DNA of 14,410 nucleotides from Verrucomicrobiota bacterium (GTDB taxonomy: Bacteria; Verrucomicrobiota; Verrucomicrobiia; Opitutales; Opitutaceae). Below the pieces are notes generated by a model that was not told the origin of the DNA, ran no database searches, and was given only the letters and a program-made list of their open reading frames with translations. The position numbers and the translations under genes were made by a program. The stretch is from NCBI GenBank assembly GCA_023457715.1, contig JAEWKR010000073.1:1-14410 (forward strand), given 5' to 3'. This document shows, piece by piece, positions 1 to 6,164 of this stretch (its first letter is position 1; each line of letters begins with the position of its first letter).

Positions 1-210
1 TTTTTGAGCACGATTCTCCGTTTCGGTGAGCGTCGTCCCAATCATTGAACAGAAGGTAACGAAGGAAACGAAGGCCGCTGTGTGAATTGGAGCAGTTCCT
101 CCAAATCAGATTTCACAAAAACCGAACTACAGCGCCGAGTGATCCCGCAATCCTTCGTTTCCTTCGTTACCTTCTGTTGAATGGATTGATTTGGTTGCGG
201 CGCAGCCGCT
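1..210 (+). repeat. Interspersed repeat A, copy 1 (long-spacer inverted repeat)
   Basis: This stretch is repeated in the same orientation at 7904-8106. By hand alignment the copies differ by about nine substitutions in roughly 200 bases, plus one 9-base indel. It contains a perfect 27-base inverted repeat, 48-74 against 152-178, around a 77-base spacer. A GCGGC-GCA-GCCGC stem-loop at 197-209 closes it. The element may extend left of the window. It runs on into a segment (about 187-246) that is repeated at 548-606. The open frames crossing it show no protein features and I read it as non-coding. Function unknown. Confidence 0.85.
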
Positions 211-284
211 CTGGGCTCTCTGTGGCTACTTCGAAATCCACGTCGAACATCGAATCCGGACCGATCGACAATGGAGTTCAATCC

Positions 285-302
285 TTCCGCCTGAAGGCGG
301 GA
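285..302. other. Small GC-rich stem-loop in the leader repeat region
   Basis: CCGCC (287-291) and GGCGG (296-300) pair around a TGAA loop, with a possible T-G and T-A extension outward. It lies in a gene-free stretch between repeat A and repeat B. No T-run follows it, so a terminator is not supported. Apart from this stem-loop I see nothing coding in 247-340. Confidence 0.4.
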
Positions 303-340
303 CAACCTACCCAAGCCTGGCTCTTCCGGCCGTTCGACCT

Positions 341-606
341 GAATACCGATTTTGCCACAGAGGTCACGGAGACCCAATCAGAGCCGGGCCGGCGGCGGGC
401 GGCGTGAATGTCTTGGGCGTCACGGGATGAACAGGTTTGTCCAAGGACCAATCCTCTCAACCACAGATGAACACAGATGGACTCAGATTTGGAAAAAGAC
501 CCGCCTGGATCCGTGTCCATCTGTGTTCATCTGTGGTTCAATGGGTTTGATTTGGTTGCGGCGTAGCTGCTCTGGGCTCTCTGTGGCTACTTCGGAATCC
601 AGGTTC
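341..606 (+). repeat. Interspersed mosaic repeat B, copy 1
   Basis: The two ends match, in inverted orientation, the repeat at 11136-11337 and the partial copy at 14298-14410. Shared blocks include the GATTTTGCCACAGAGGTCAC start, a block around 411-449 ending in CCAAGGACC, and the final TCTCTGTGGCTACTTCGG block. The middle (about 450-570) is not shared. Here it is a long cassette holding a perfect inverted repeat (459-538) and a GCGGC-GTA-GCTGC stem (558-570). Ends conserved with an exchanged middle suggests a modular element. No protein-coding signal is visible. Confidence 0.8.
459..538. repeat. Perfect 23-base inverted repeat inside repeat B copy 1
   Basis: Bases 459-481 are the exact reverse complement of 516-538, with a 34-base spacer. 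The core word is CCACAGATGAACACAGATGG. A transcript could form a long AU-rich stem, and the DNA could form a cruciform. It sits only in the variable cassette of this copy and is absent from the copies near 11.2 kb and 14.3 kb. No transposase or target-site duplication is evident, so calling it mobile would be speculation. Confidence 0.85.
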
Positions 607-609
607 CAT

Positions 610-641
610 GTTCGACGTTGGGCGTTCGATGTTCGATGTTC
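610..641. repeat. Short-word array (GTTCGATGTT type) upstream of the binding protein
   Basis: Variants of the word GTTCGATGTT recur four times, and a related word (GTCGAACATCGAA) appears at 231-243. The array lies immediately before the chosen start at 653. A longer reading frame would translate it as an MFDVGRSMFDV-like string, which is better explained as repeat than as protein N-terminus. Confidence 0.6.
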
Positions 642-652
642 CTCCCCCTCCC

Positions 653-1624
653 ATGCGCCTCCCCACCCTCCTCCTCGCTTGTCTCGCGGTGTACGTATCG
701 GTCCACGCGGCCGAGCCGTTCAAGATTTCCGTGCAACTCGACTGGGTGCCGGAGCCCGAGCACGGCGGATTCTATCAGGCGCAGGCGAAAGGCTTCTTTA
801 AGGACGAAGGTCTGGAGGTGGAACTCCGCCCGGGCGGCCCGAATGCTTTTGTCCTACCCAGTGTCGCGACGGGGAAGGCCGACCTCGGCCAGGCGGACAG
901 CACCAACACGCTGCTGCAACAGGCGGAAGGGGTTCCCGTCGTGCAGTTCGCTGCCGTGTTTCAGGACGACCCCAGCGGAATTCTCGTGCACGCCGACAGC
1001 CCCGTGCGCGATTTCAGGGACCTGCAGGGCAAGACGATCATCGCCCGGCCGGAGTGGGCGTTTCTCAAGTATCTGCAACGCACCTACGACATCTCCTTCA
1101 ATATCGTGCCGCAGACTTTCTCCGTCGCCGCCTTTCTCGGCCACCGCGACGCCTTGCAGCAGGGCTATTACATCGCCGAGCCGTTCCACATTGAAAAAGC
1201 CGGGGGCAAGCCCCCGCGGTTTCTTTCGACCTGGGAGGCCGGCTTCCGGGCCTACGCGGTCCTGATCACCAGCCGGCGCTACGCCCGCCAGCATCCCGAG
1301 GAATTGAAACGCTTCGTCCGGGCCTACGTGCGCGGCTGGAAGGATTATCTGGAAGGAGATCCGGCACCGGCGCATGCCGCGCTGAAGGCAGCGAACCCGA
1401 ACAATACGGACGAGTTCATGACCTACTCGCGCCGAAAGATCATCGAAGGCAAGCTCGTGACCGGCCGCGATCCAGGAGCGGGCCCGGCGACGATCGGACG
1501 GCTCGATTCAAAACGCTACGCTGAGCAGATCCGGCAGCTCGAGGAAATCGGGATCCTGAAGCCGGGCAAGATCACCGCCGAGCAAGCCGTGCTGCGGTTG
1601 GAAGCGCACTCGTCGCAAAAGTGA
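653..1624 (+). CDS. NMT1/THI5-like ABC transporter substrate-binding protein
   Basis: Predicted 323-residue exported solute-binding protein of the NMT1/THI5-like family (ThiY/RibY/SsuA relatives), which delivers small metabolites such as pyrimidine or flavin precursors or sulfonates to an ABC permease. Visible features are a Sec signal peptide (about 1-20, h-region LLLACLAVYVSV, cleavage near VHA/AEP), the family opening with QLDWVPEPEHGGFYQAQAKG at about 28-47, a GGPN loop at 61-64, and the ADLGQADS segment at 76-83. LLAC at 7-10 resembles a lipobox, but the Cys is too early and hydrophobic sequence continues past it. An in-frame ATG at 608 exists, but its extra codons come from a short-word repeat, so 653 is preferred. 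No Shine-Dalgarno is seen; the leader is CT-rich. No permease or ATPase gene is in the window, and the ligand cannot be deduced. The gene converges on the sensor with a 21-base gap. Confidence 0.82.
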   Translation: MRLPTLLLACLAVYVSVHAAEPFKISVQLDWVPEPEHGGFYQAQAKGFFKDEGLEVELRPGGPNAFVLPSVATGKADLGQADSTNTLLQQAEGVPVVQFAAVFQDDPSGILVHADSPVRDFRDLQGKTIIARPEWAFLKYLQRTYDISFNIVPQTFSVAAFLGHRDALQQGYYIAEPFHIEKAGGKPPRFLSTWEAGFRAYAVLITSRRYARQHPEELKRFVRAYVRGWKDYLEGDPAPAHAALKAANPNNTDEFMTYSRRKIIEGKLVTGRDPGAGPATIGRLDSKRYAEQIRQLEEIGILKPGKITAEQAVLRLEAHSSQK

Positions 1625-1645
1625 TCCCCCCGGAGCCACGCGGCC

Positions 1646-3097
1646 TCACACGGGCGGCGGCACGAGTTCGGTGACGTCGCGGCCGACGCCGTACATCAGC
1701 CCGCCCGGCGCCGGCGTCGATCGCCAGGAAATCGTGCGCCACGTCCCGTCCTTGTGGCGGTAACGGTTGCGAAAACGCATCACCTTCTCGCCGCGCTCGA
1801 GTTGGCGCGCCACCTCGGCCTTCGTGATGTCCACATCGTCAGGATGCACGAACTCCAGGAACGGCCGGGCAATGAACTCCTCGGGCGTCCAGCCGAGGAC
1901 TTCGGTAACGCCGGGGCTGACCCGCTTGAAGTAGCCGTCGCCGGAGGAGATGGCGAGGAAGTCAATCGAGAGCGTGAAGAAGCGCTCGAGTTCCTGCTCC
2001 GCCAGGAGCCGGCGCGCGTTGGCGGCGCGCTCCTCGGTGACATCACGCAGGACCCAGACGCAGCCCGAGATCCTGCCATCCGGCTGCCGGATCGGGGTCA
2101 CGTGCTCGTCGACGGAACGGAGCGCGCCGTTCTGCGCCAGGATTGCGGCGGCTCCGGGCAGTCGCGCCGTGCCCTCCGCGACATCCTGCAGCGAAGGCAG
2201 CGGAAGGGCGGACTTCGATCGCTCGTCGACGATGCAAAGGACGCGGCTGAGCGGCTGACCAGCCGCTTCCGCTGCGGGGTACCCGCACAGCGCGCTGGCC
2301 GGGGCGTTGAGGCGCGTCACGCGACCGTCCGCATCCGTCGCGATCACCGCGTCGCCGATGGAGGCGAGCGTTGTCTCGAGGTTCTGTTGACTCTCGCGCA
2401 ACCTCGCTTCGGCCCGCCGGCGTCCCGTCAGATCGCGACGGACGACCGCGGACGCCGTTCCCACCAGGATCACGCCCAGGATGCTCCCACCGATGATGGC
2501 GGCGTCGGTCAACGTCGCCCCGCGTTGCGCGCGGGCGCGGTGCTCCCCAAGCAGAGCGGCCTCCCGTGCCCGCAATCCACGGATCTGCCCGCCGATGTCA
2601 TCATGGAACTTCTCCCCTTCGCGGGTGAGCAGCAGCGCGCGGGCCGCGTCGAAACCCCGATCGCGACGGACTTCGATCACGCGCCGGGAGAAGCCCAGGT
2701 AGGCTTCGACCAACTGCCCAACCACCCGCACCCTCTCCTGCTGTTCCGCATTGTCACGCGTCAGTTCAGCAACGCGCTGCACCTCCTCCGCGAGTCCGCG
2801 GGCGTTTTCAGCGAAACCATCGAGAAAGGCCGGATCGCCGAGCAAGGTGTAGCCCCGAACGCGATTCTGCGCGCTGAGCAGATCGCCATGAAGGGCGTCG
2901 AGCCGGTTCAACACCTCCTGGGTTCGCTCCACCCAATCGGTCTGCTCGCGCAACTGGACCACGCTCCAATGTCCGACGATCGCGATCGCGCCCATGCAGA
3001 CCAGCGCGAGCGCGAACGCGATATGCACGAACTGCTCCGTGGCCTCGTAGGAGCGGGGAGCACCCGCCGCCGGCCGGGATTCCTGAGCGTCAGTCAT
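1646..3097 (-). CDS. CHASE3-PAS-PAS membrane sensor lacking an output domain
   Basis: Predicted 483-residue inner-membrane signalling protein. Order: short cytoplasmic N-terminus, membrane segment 1 (about 23-45), a helical extracytoplasmic CHASE3-like region (about 46-190, with the typical LLxAQNRVRGYTLLGDPAFL pattern at 73-92), membrane segment 2 (about 197-219), PAS 1 with PAC tail (about 236-355, ending VWVLRDVTEERA), and PAS 2 with PAC tail (about 372-478, HPDD motif at 418-421, ending GVGRDVTEL). It stops five residues later. Family relatives usually continue into a histidine kinase or GGDEF/EAL domain. Here no H-box, ATP-binding lid or GGDEF follows, and the next DNA is the convergent binding-protein gene. 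It may be a C-terminally truncated kinase or a stand-alone adaptor-like sensor. Its ligand is unknown. It lies 109 bases downstream of the phosphatase on the same strand. Confidence 0.8.
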   Translation of the reverse strand: MTDAQESRPAAGAPRSYEATEQFVHIAFALALVCMGAIAIVGHWSVVQLREQTDWVERTQEVLNRLDALHGDLLSAQNRVRGYTLLGDPAFLDGFAENARGLAEEVQRVAELTRDNAEQQERVRVVGQLVEAYLGFSRRVIEVRRDRGFDAARALLLTREGEKFHDDIGGQIRGLRAREAALLGEHRARAQRGATLTDAAIIGGSILGVILVGTASAVVRRDLTGRRRAEARLRESQQNLETTLASIGDAVIATDADGRVTRLNAPASALCGYPAAEAAGQPLSRVLCIVDERSKSALPLPSLQDVAEGTARLPGAAAILAQNGALRSVDEHVTPIRQPDGRISGCVWVLRDVTEERAANARRLLAEQELERFFTLSIDFLAISSGDGYFKRVSPGVTEVLGWTPEEFIARPFLEFVHPDDVDITKAEVARQLERGEKVMRFRNRYRHKDGTWRTISWRSTPAPGGLMYGVGRDVTELVPPPV

Positions 3098-3164
3098 CCG
3101 GCACCATCCGCCCCCCGGTCAGGATTTCAACCTTCGGTTTTGAATGTCCGCCCCCGACTGCTCA

Positions 3165-3192
3165 TCTGAAATCCAAGATTTGAAATCTGAAA
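3165..3192. repeat. Short-word array (GAAATCTGAAA type)
   Basis: Near-copies of TCTGAAAT and ATTTGAAATCTGAAA sit between the phosphatase stop and the sensor start. It is one of several low-complexity word arrays in the gaps of this window, each with a different word. On the minus strand it forms the T-rich sequence that follows the phosphatase stem-loop. Confidence 0.5.
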
Positions 3193-3206
3193 CGCGGCGC
3201 AGCCGC
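3180..3206 (-). terminator. Possible weak terminator after the phosphatase
   Basis: Directly after the minus-strand stop codon, GCGGC-TGC-GCCGC (3206 down to 3194) forms a 5-base GC stem. It is followed by GTTTCAGATTTC, a T-rich but interrupted run. The stem is short and the T-run imperfect, so termination would be partial. The same stem sequence is embedded in the interspersed repeats at 197-209 and 8092-8104, so it could equally be a repeat remnant. Confidence 0.4.
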
Positions 3207-4874
3207 CTAGAACAGGCGCTCGGCTGTGCACTCGGGCGGTCGGGTGACGCCGAGCAAGGCGCAAAGCGTCGGCGCCAGTTGGTCCGTTCCGACCGCATTG
3301 CTCCGCACCCCCGGCGTCACGCCCGGTCCGTACCAGATCAAGGGAACATGCCGGTCGTAATCGTAGGGGGTGTTGTGGTTGGTGCCGTTGGCCCGCCGGT
3401 CCACAATGTAGGGACGCGGCACGAAGTAGACGTCGCCGCTGCGTTCGTCATGGAAGCTGCGCCGCACGCGGTTGATCAGGGCCTCCCCGTCCGCCGGCAC
3501 GCCGAGCAGGTCCTCGCGGGTGAACGCCGCCGCAATATCCGGAAAGGCGAGCAGGGCATCCTTGACCACCCGGCGCGCGGCCACGGGATCGGCGTTCCTT
3601 GCCTGAAGCGTCTCACGCCGGAGCCGAAACGTCGCGCCGTCGCGCATGACCCAGTAGTCCTGGCCCTCGGGCGCCCCGAACGCGGCGGTCAGGGCGCGCT
3701 CGATGGCGGCCCGCGCGCCAGCCGAATCCAGACGCCGCGCGGCGACGCCGCCCCGCAGCGCCGTGATGCGTTCCGGCAACGGAGCGACGCCGTGATCCGC
3801 CGAAAGCACGACGAGATAACGCCCGGCGCCGACCTCCTGATCCAGGAACTGGAAGAAACCGGCGAGAGCCCGGTCGAGCCGGATCACGCTATCCATCACT
3901 TCGTGACTGTCGGGGCCGTAGGAGTGTCCGCACTGGTCGATCTGGGAAATGGCGACCGCCAGCAGATCCGGCCCGTCGTGGTGTCCCAGTTTCTCCCCCC
4001 GCACCGCGGCTTTGGCGAATTCGAGCACCAGGTCGCTCGAGAAGGGTGATCCGCGGAACACCTCGTGAAACCGATCGGTCAGCGCGGGCTGGCCCCCGGT
4101 AAGGCGCTTGGGAAACGTGGTCCCCATGCCGTCCGGGTTTTCCTCGCCCGGCATGTCGTCGGGTCCCTGCACCGCTTCGTAGAAATGCGGTTCGAGGACG
4201 CGGTCCCACGTCCGGCCGAAATCGTTCTCCACCTGACTTCCGACATTGAAGGCTTCGGCCCAGGCGGGGATCTGCTCCATGTAGTGCGTCGACGTCACAA
4301 AACGTCCGCGCTTCAACCAGTACGCGCCATCTCCCAACCGGCCCGCCATGAGGACCGAGGAGCGGTCTTTCATCCCGACCCCGATCACCTTGCTGGCAGA
4401 CCCGAACCGCAGCTTGAGCTGGTCGCCGATGGTGGTGGCCAGTAGCCGGCGGGGCGAAATGCCCCCCCGGGTGCCCAATGCCCCGCCGGGGAGACGGACG
4501 CCCGACGCCGCCCCTTCGCCGAGCAATTGCACGTCGGGATCGGTCACCGACGTGCCCTCCGCCAGCGTCGCGGCGTCACGCCATTCGTTGCCGATGATGC
4601 CGTGCACGTTGGCGTGCACGCCGGTGGCAAGCGTCGCGTGGCCGCTGGCGGTATTGGTGAAGGCGTGCCGGTGCCGGGCCTCGGCATACACCGCGCCCCG
4701 GGAGAGGAGCCGGTTAAAGCCATCCGCAACGAAGAACGGGCGAAACCGCTCCAGGTAATCAGGCCGCAACTGATCGACGCTGAGCAGAATCGCGAGGCGG
4801 GGTTGGGCGGGTTCGGCGGCCGAGACGATGGCGGCGGCCATTCCGAACAGCAAAAACAGCAAGGGACGTGACAC
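3207..4874 (-). CDS. Exported PafA-like alkaline phosphatase (phosphodiesterase/nucleotide pyrophosphatase superfamily)
   Basis: Predicted 555-residue exported metal-dependent phosphatase. The GTG at 4874 is chosen because it gives a good signal peptide (VSRPLLFLLFGMAAAIVSAAEP). An in-frame ATG at 4982 adds 36 residues with no signal character and overlaps the divergent leader. Alkaline phosphatase superfamily features: SVDQ with a metal Asp (about 34), nucleophile Thr in TNTASGH (about 75), GIIGNEW with the active-site Asn (about 96), SPRRLLATTIGDQLKL, the GVGMKDR Lys/Arg pair (about 169 and 171), DQCGH, SADHG, and a C-terminal YDRHVPLIWYGPG metal His. The Asn plus Lys/Arg set is the one used by PafA-type monoesterases, so phosphate-monoester hydrolysis outside the cytoplasm is the best guess. 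Natural substrate unknown. Divergent from the GH130 gene. A short stem-loop follows the stop. Confidence 0.85.
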   Translation of the reverse strand: MSRPLLFLLFGMAAAIVSAAEPAQPRLAILLSVDQLRPDYLERFRPFFVADGFNRLLSRGAVYAEARHRHAFTNTASGHATLATGVHANVHGIIGNEWRDAATLAEGTSVTDPDVQLLGEGAASGVRLPGGALGTRGGISPRRLLATTIGDQLKLRFGSASKVIGVGMKDRSSVLMAGRLGDGAYWLKRGRFVTSTHYMEQIPAWAEAFNVGSQVENDFGRTWDRVLEPHFYEAVQGPDDMPGEENPDGMGTTFPKRLTGGQPALTDRFHEVFRGSPFSSDLVLEFAKAAVRGEKLGHHDGPDLLAVAISQIDQCGHSYGPDSHEVMDSVIRLDRALAGFFQFLDQEVGAGRYLVVLSADHGVAPLPERITALRGGVAARRLDSAGARAAIERALTAAFGAPEGQDYWVMRDGATFRLRRETLQARNADPVAARRVVKDALLAFPDIAAAFTREDLLGVPADGEALINRVRRSFHDERSGDVYFVPRPYIVDRRANGTNHNTPYDYDRHVPLIWYGPGVTPGVRSNAVGTDQLAPTLCALLGVTRPPECTAERLF

Positions 4875-5053
4875 GGCGGAGGAGGGAGTAAAGGCGGGTG
4901 CGAAAGGCGGGACGTCCGGTGTCGTAGCGACTCCCCCCCTGCTGCTGCAACTCAACTCGCGTGCAACAGGTCTCATTCCCATTTGCCCTCCGCCCCGCTA
5001 GGCTGGGGCTGAGCGCCACCCGCGTGGTGAAGCGCAATGCCCCTTTGATTCCA
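4875..5053. promoter_or_regulatory. Divergent intergenic region, phosphatase / GH130
   Basis: This 179-base gap must hold the promoters of both divergent genes. I see no convincing -35/-10 pair. A GCCCC...GGGGC inverted repeat lies at about 4992-5009. An in-frame GTG at 4961 could extend the GH130 protein by 31 residues and an ATG at 4982 could extend the phosphatase, but neither extension resembles family sequence. It is labelled regulatory from gene layout alone. Confidence 0.35.
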
Positions 5054-6067
5054 ATGAACGCCTCCGCGACTTCCCCGACCAAGGTCAAAATCATCGGCGA
5101 CCCGATTCCCAATCTGCCGTGGCAGCCCCGCCCGGCCGGTAACGAGGACCTCGTCTGGCGCTTTGATCGCAACCCGGTGATCGGCCGGCGCCCGCTTCCG
5201 CGCGTGACCGGCATCTACAACAGCGCGGTCGTGCCCTACCAGGGCAAGTTCGCCGGGGTGTTCCGCACGGAAGGGATGGACCGGCTGCCCCACCTGCATG
5301 TCGGCCACAGTCCCGATGGCATCAGCTGGACCTTCAATCCCAAACCCATCGACTTCATTTGCGAAGACGAGGAAGTGAAGCGGCACGAGTACGCCTATGA
5401 CCCGCGCGTCACGCCCATCGATGGCACGTACTACATCACCTGGTGCAACGGTTATCACGGGCCGACCATCGGCATCGCCCGCACCAAGGACTTCGTCCAG
5501 TTTGAGCAGCTGGAGAACGCGTTCCTCCCCTACAACCGCAACGGCGTGCTCTTTCCGCGAACGTTCAACGGCAAATACCTGATGTTGAGCCGGCCGAGCG
5601 ACACGGGGCACACCCCGTTCGGCGACATCTTCGTCAGCGAGAGCCCCGACCTCGTGCACTGGGGCCGGCATCGCTGGGTGATGAGCCGAGGCGGCGGTCC
5701 GTGGTGGGAAGGGGTCAAGATCGGCGCCGGCCCGTCGCCCATCGAAACCAGTGAAGGCTGGCTGCTCTTTTACCACGGCGTGGCGTCCACGTGCAACGGG
5801 TTCTCCTACTCGATGGGGGCCGCCCTGCTCGATCTGGAGCAGCCGTGGAAGGTGATCAAGCGTCTGAACCAGTGCGTCCTCACCCCGGAGGCGCCGTACG
5901 AGTTGGCGGGGCTGGTGCCGGGTGTCTGCTTCCCGGTCGGCTCCCTGTGCGACGCGGCCACCGGGCGGATCGCGATCTATTATGGAGCGGCGGACACGGT
6001 GTCCGCGCTGTGTTTCTGCCAGGCCGACGAGTTGATCGGGTTCATAAAGGCGAATTCCCGGGATTGA
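5054..6067 (+). CDS. GH130 beta-1,4-mannoside phosphorylase (UhgbMP-like)
   Basis: Predicted 337-residue cytosolic GH130 enzyme with no signal peptide. Family members phosphorolyse terminal beta-mannosides, releasing alpha-mannose-1-phosphate and a shortened acceptor. From memory it resembles the gut mannoside phosphorylase UhgbMP (GH130 subfamily 2), which acts on beta-1,4-mannooligosaccharides and mannosyl-GlcNAc. Recognisable blocks in order: IYNSAVVPY (54-62), AGVFR, LHVGHSPDGISW, YAYDPRV with the predicted general-acid Asp (about 116), TWCNGYHGPTIGIARTKDF, NRNGVLFPR, LSRPSDTGHTPFGDIF, IGAGPSPI, GWLLFYHGV, and the C-terminal RIAIYYGAADT. These span the five-bladed propeller without gaps. 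Some GH130 members are hydrolases, so phosphorolysis is inferred. The ATG at 5054 is chosen because family similarity begins just after it. No Shine-Dalgarno. A GPH symporter follows after 97 bases, suggesting import of the substrate. Confidence 0.88.
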   Translation: MNASATSPTKVKIIGDPIPNLPWQPRPAGNEDLVWRFDRNPVIGRRPLPRVTGIYNSAVVPYQGKFAGVFRTEGMDRLPHLHVGHSPDGISWTFNPKPIDFICEDEEVKRHEYAYDPRVTPIDGTYYITWCNGYHGPTIGIARTKDFVQFEQLENAFLPYNRNGVLFPRTFNGKYLMLSRPSDTGHTPFGDIFVSESPDLVHWGRHRWVMSRGGGPWWEGVKIGAGPSPIETSEGWLLFYHGVASTCNGFSYSMGAALLDLEQPWKVIKRLNQCVLTPEAPYELAGLVPGVCFPVGSLCDAATGRIAIYYGAADTVSALCFCQADELIGFIKANSRD

Positions 6068-6107
6068 TCGCTCGCGCCGCTGCCCGCAACGTCTCCGATG
6101 ACTGCCG

Positions 6108-6147
6108 TTGACAGCCACGGCCGGGATTGTTTATCGCTAAATCAGCG
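6108..6147 (+). promoter_or_regulatory. Candidate promoter and operator upstream of the first GPH symporter
   Basis: A perfect TTGACA occurs at 6108-6113. An 18-base spacer separates it from TATCGC (6132-6137), a poor -10 match. The small palindrome CGCT-AAATC-AGCG (6135-6147) would lie at the start point, where an operator might be. The ATG at 6165 would then have a leader of about 20 bases. If real, the symporter can be expressed independently of the GH130 gene. Only the -35 hexamer is strong. Confidence 0.3.
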
Positions 6148-6164
6148 TCGTGCGACGCACCCCG

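Noticed and set aside
42..377. Minus-strand open frame over repeat A, with a similar one at 7946-8170
   Set aside because: The two translations resemble each other only because the DNA repeat does. There is no domain, signal or gene context, and the frame crosses inverted-repeat arms.
459..538. CRISPR-like or insertion-sequence reading of the 23-base repeats
   Set aside because: There are only two arms in inverted orientation, no spacers array, no transposase frame and no visible target duplication.
608..652. Longer N-terminus for the binding protein starting at 608
   Set aside because: The added 15 codons consist of the GTTCGATGTT word array and would bury the signal peptide.
653..682. Lipoprotein signal (LLAC) in the binding protein
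   Set aside because: The Cys is residue 10, too early for a lipobox, and the hydrophobic segment continues well past it to a normal AxA-type site.
1754..3169. A 471-codon plus-strand open frame opposite the sensor gene
   Set aside because: It is a high-GC antisense shadow. The minus-strand frame carries recognisable CHASE3 and PAS sequence, while this one shows none and is rich in Arg, Asp and His as shadows are.
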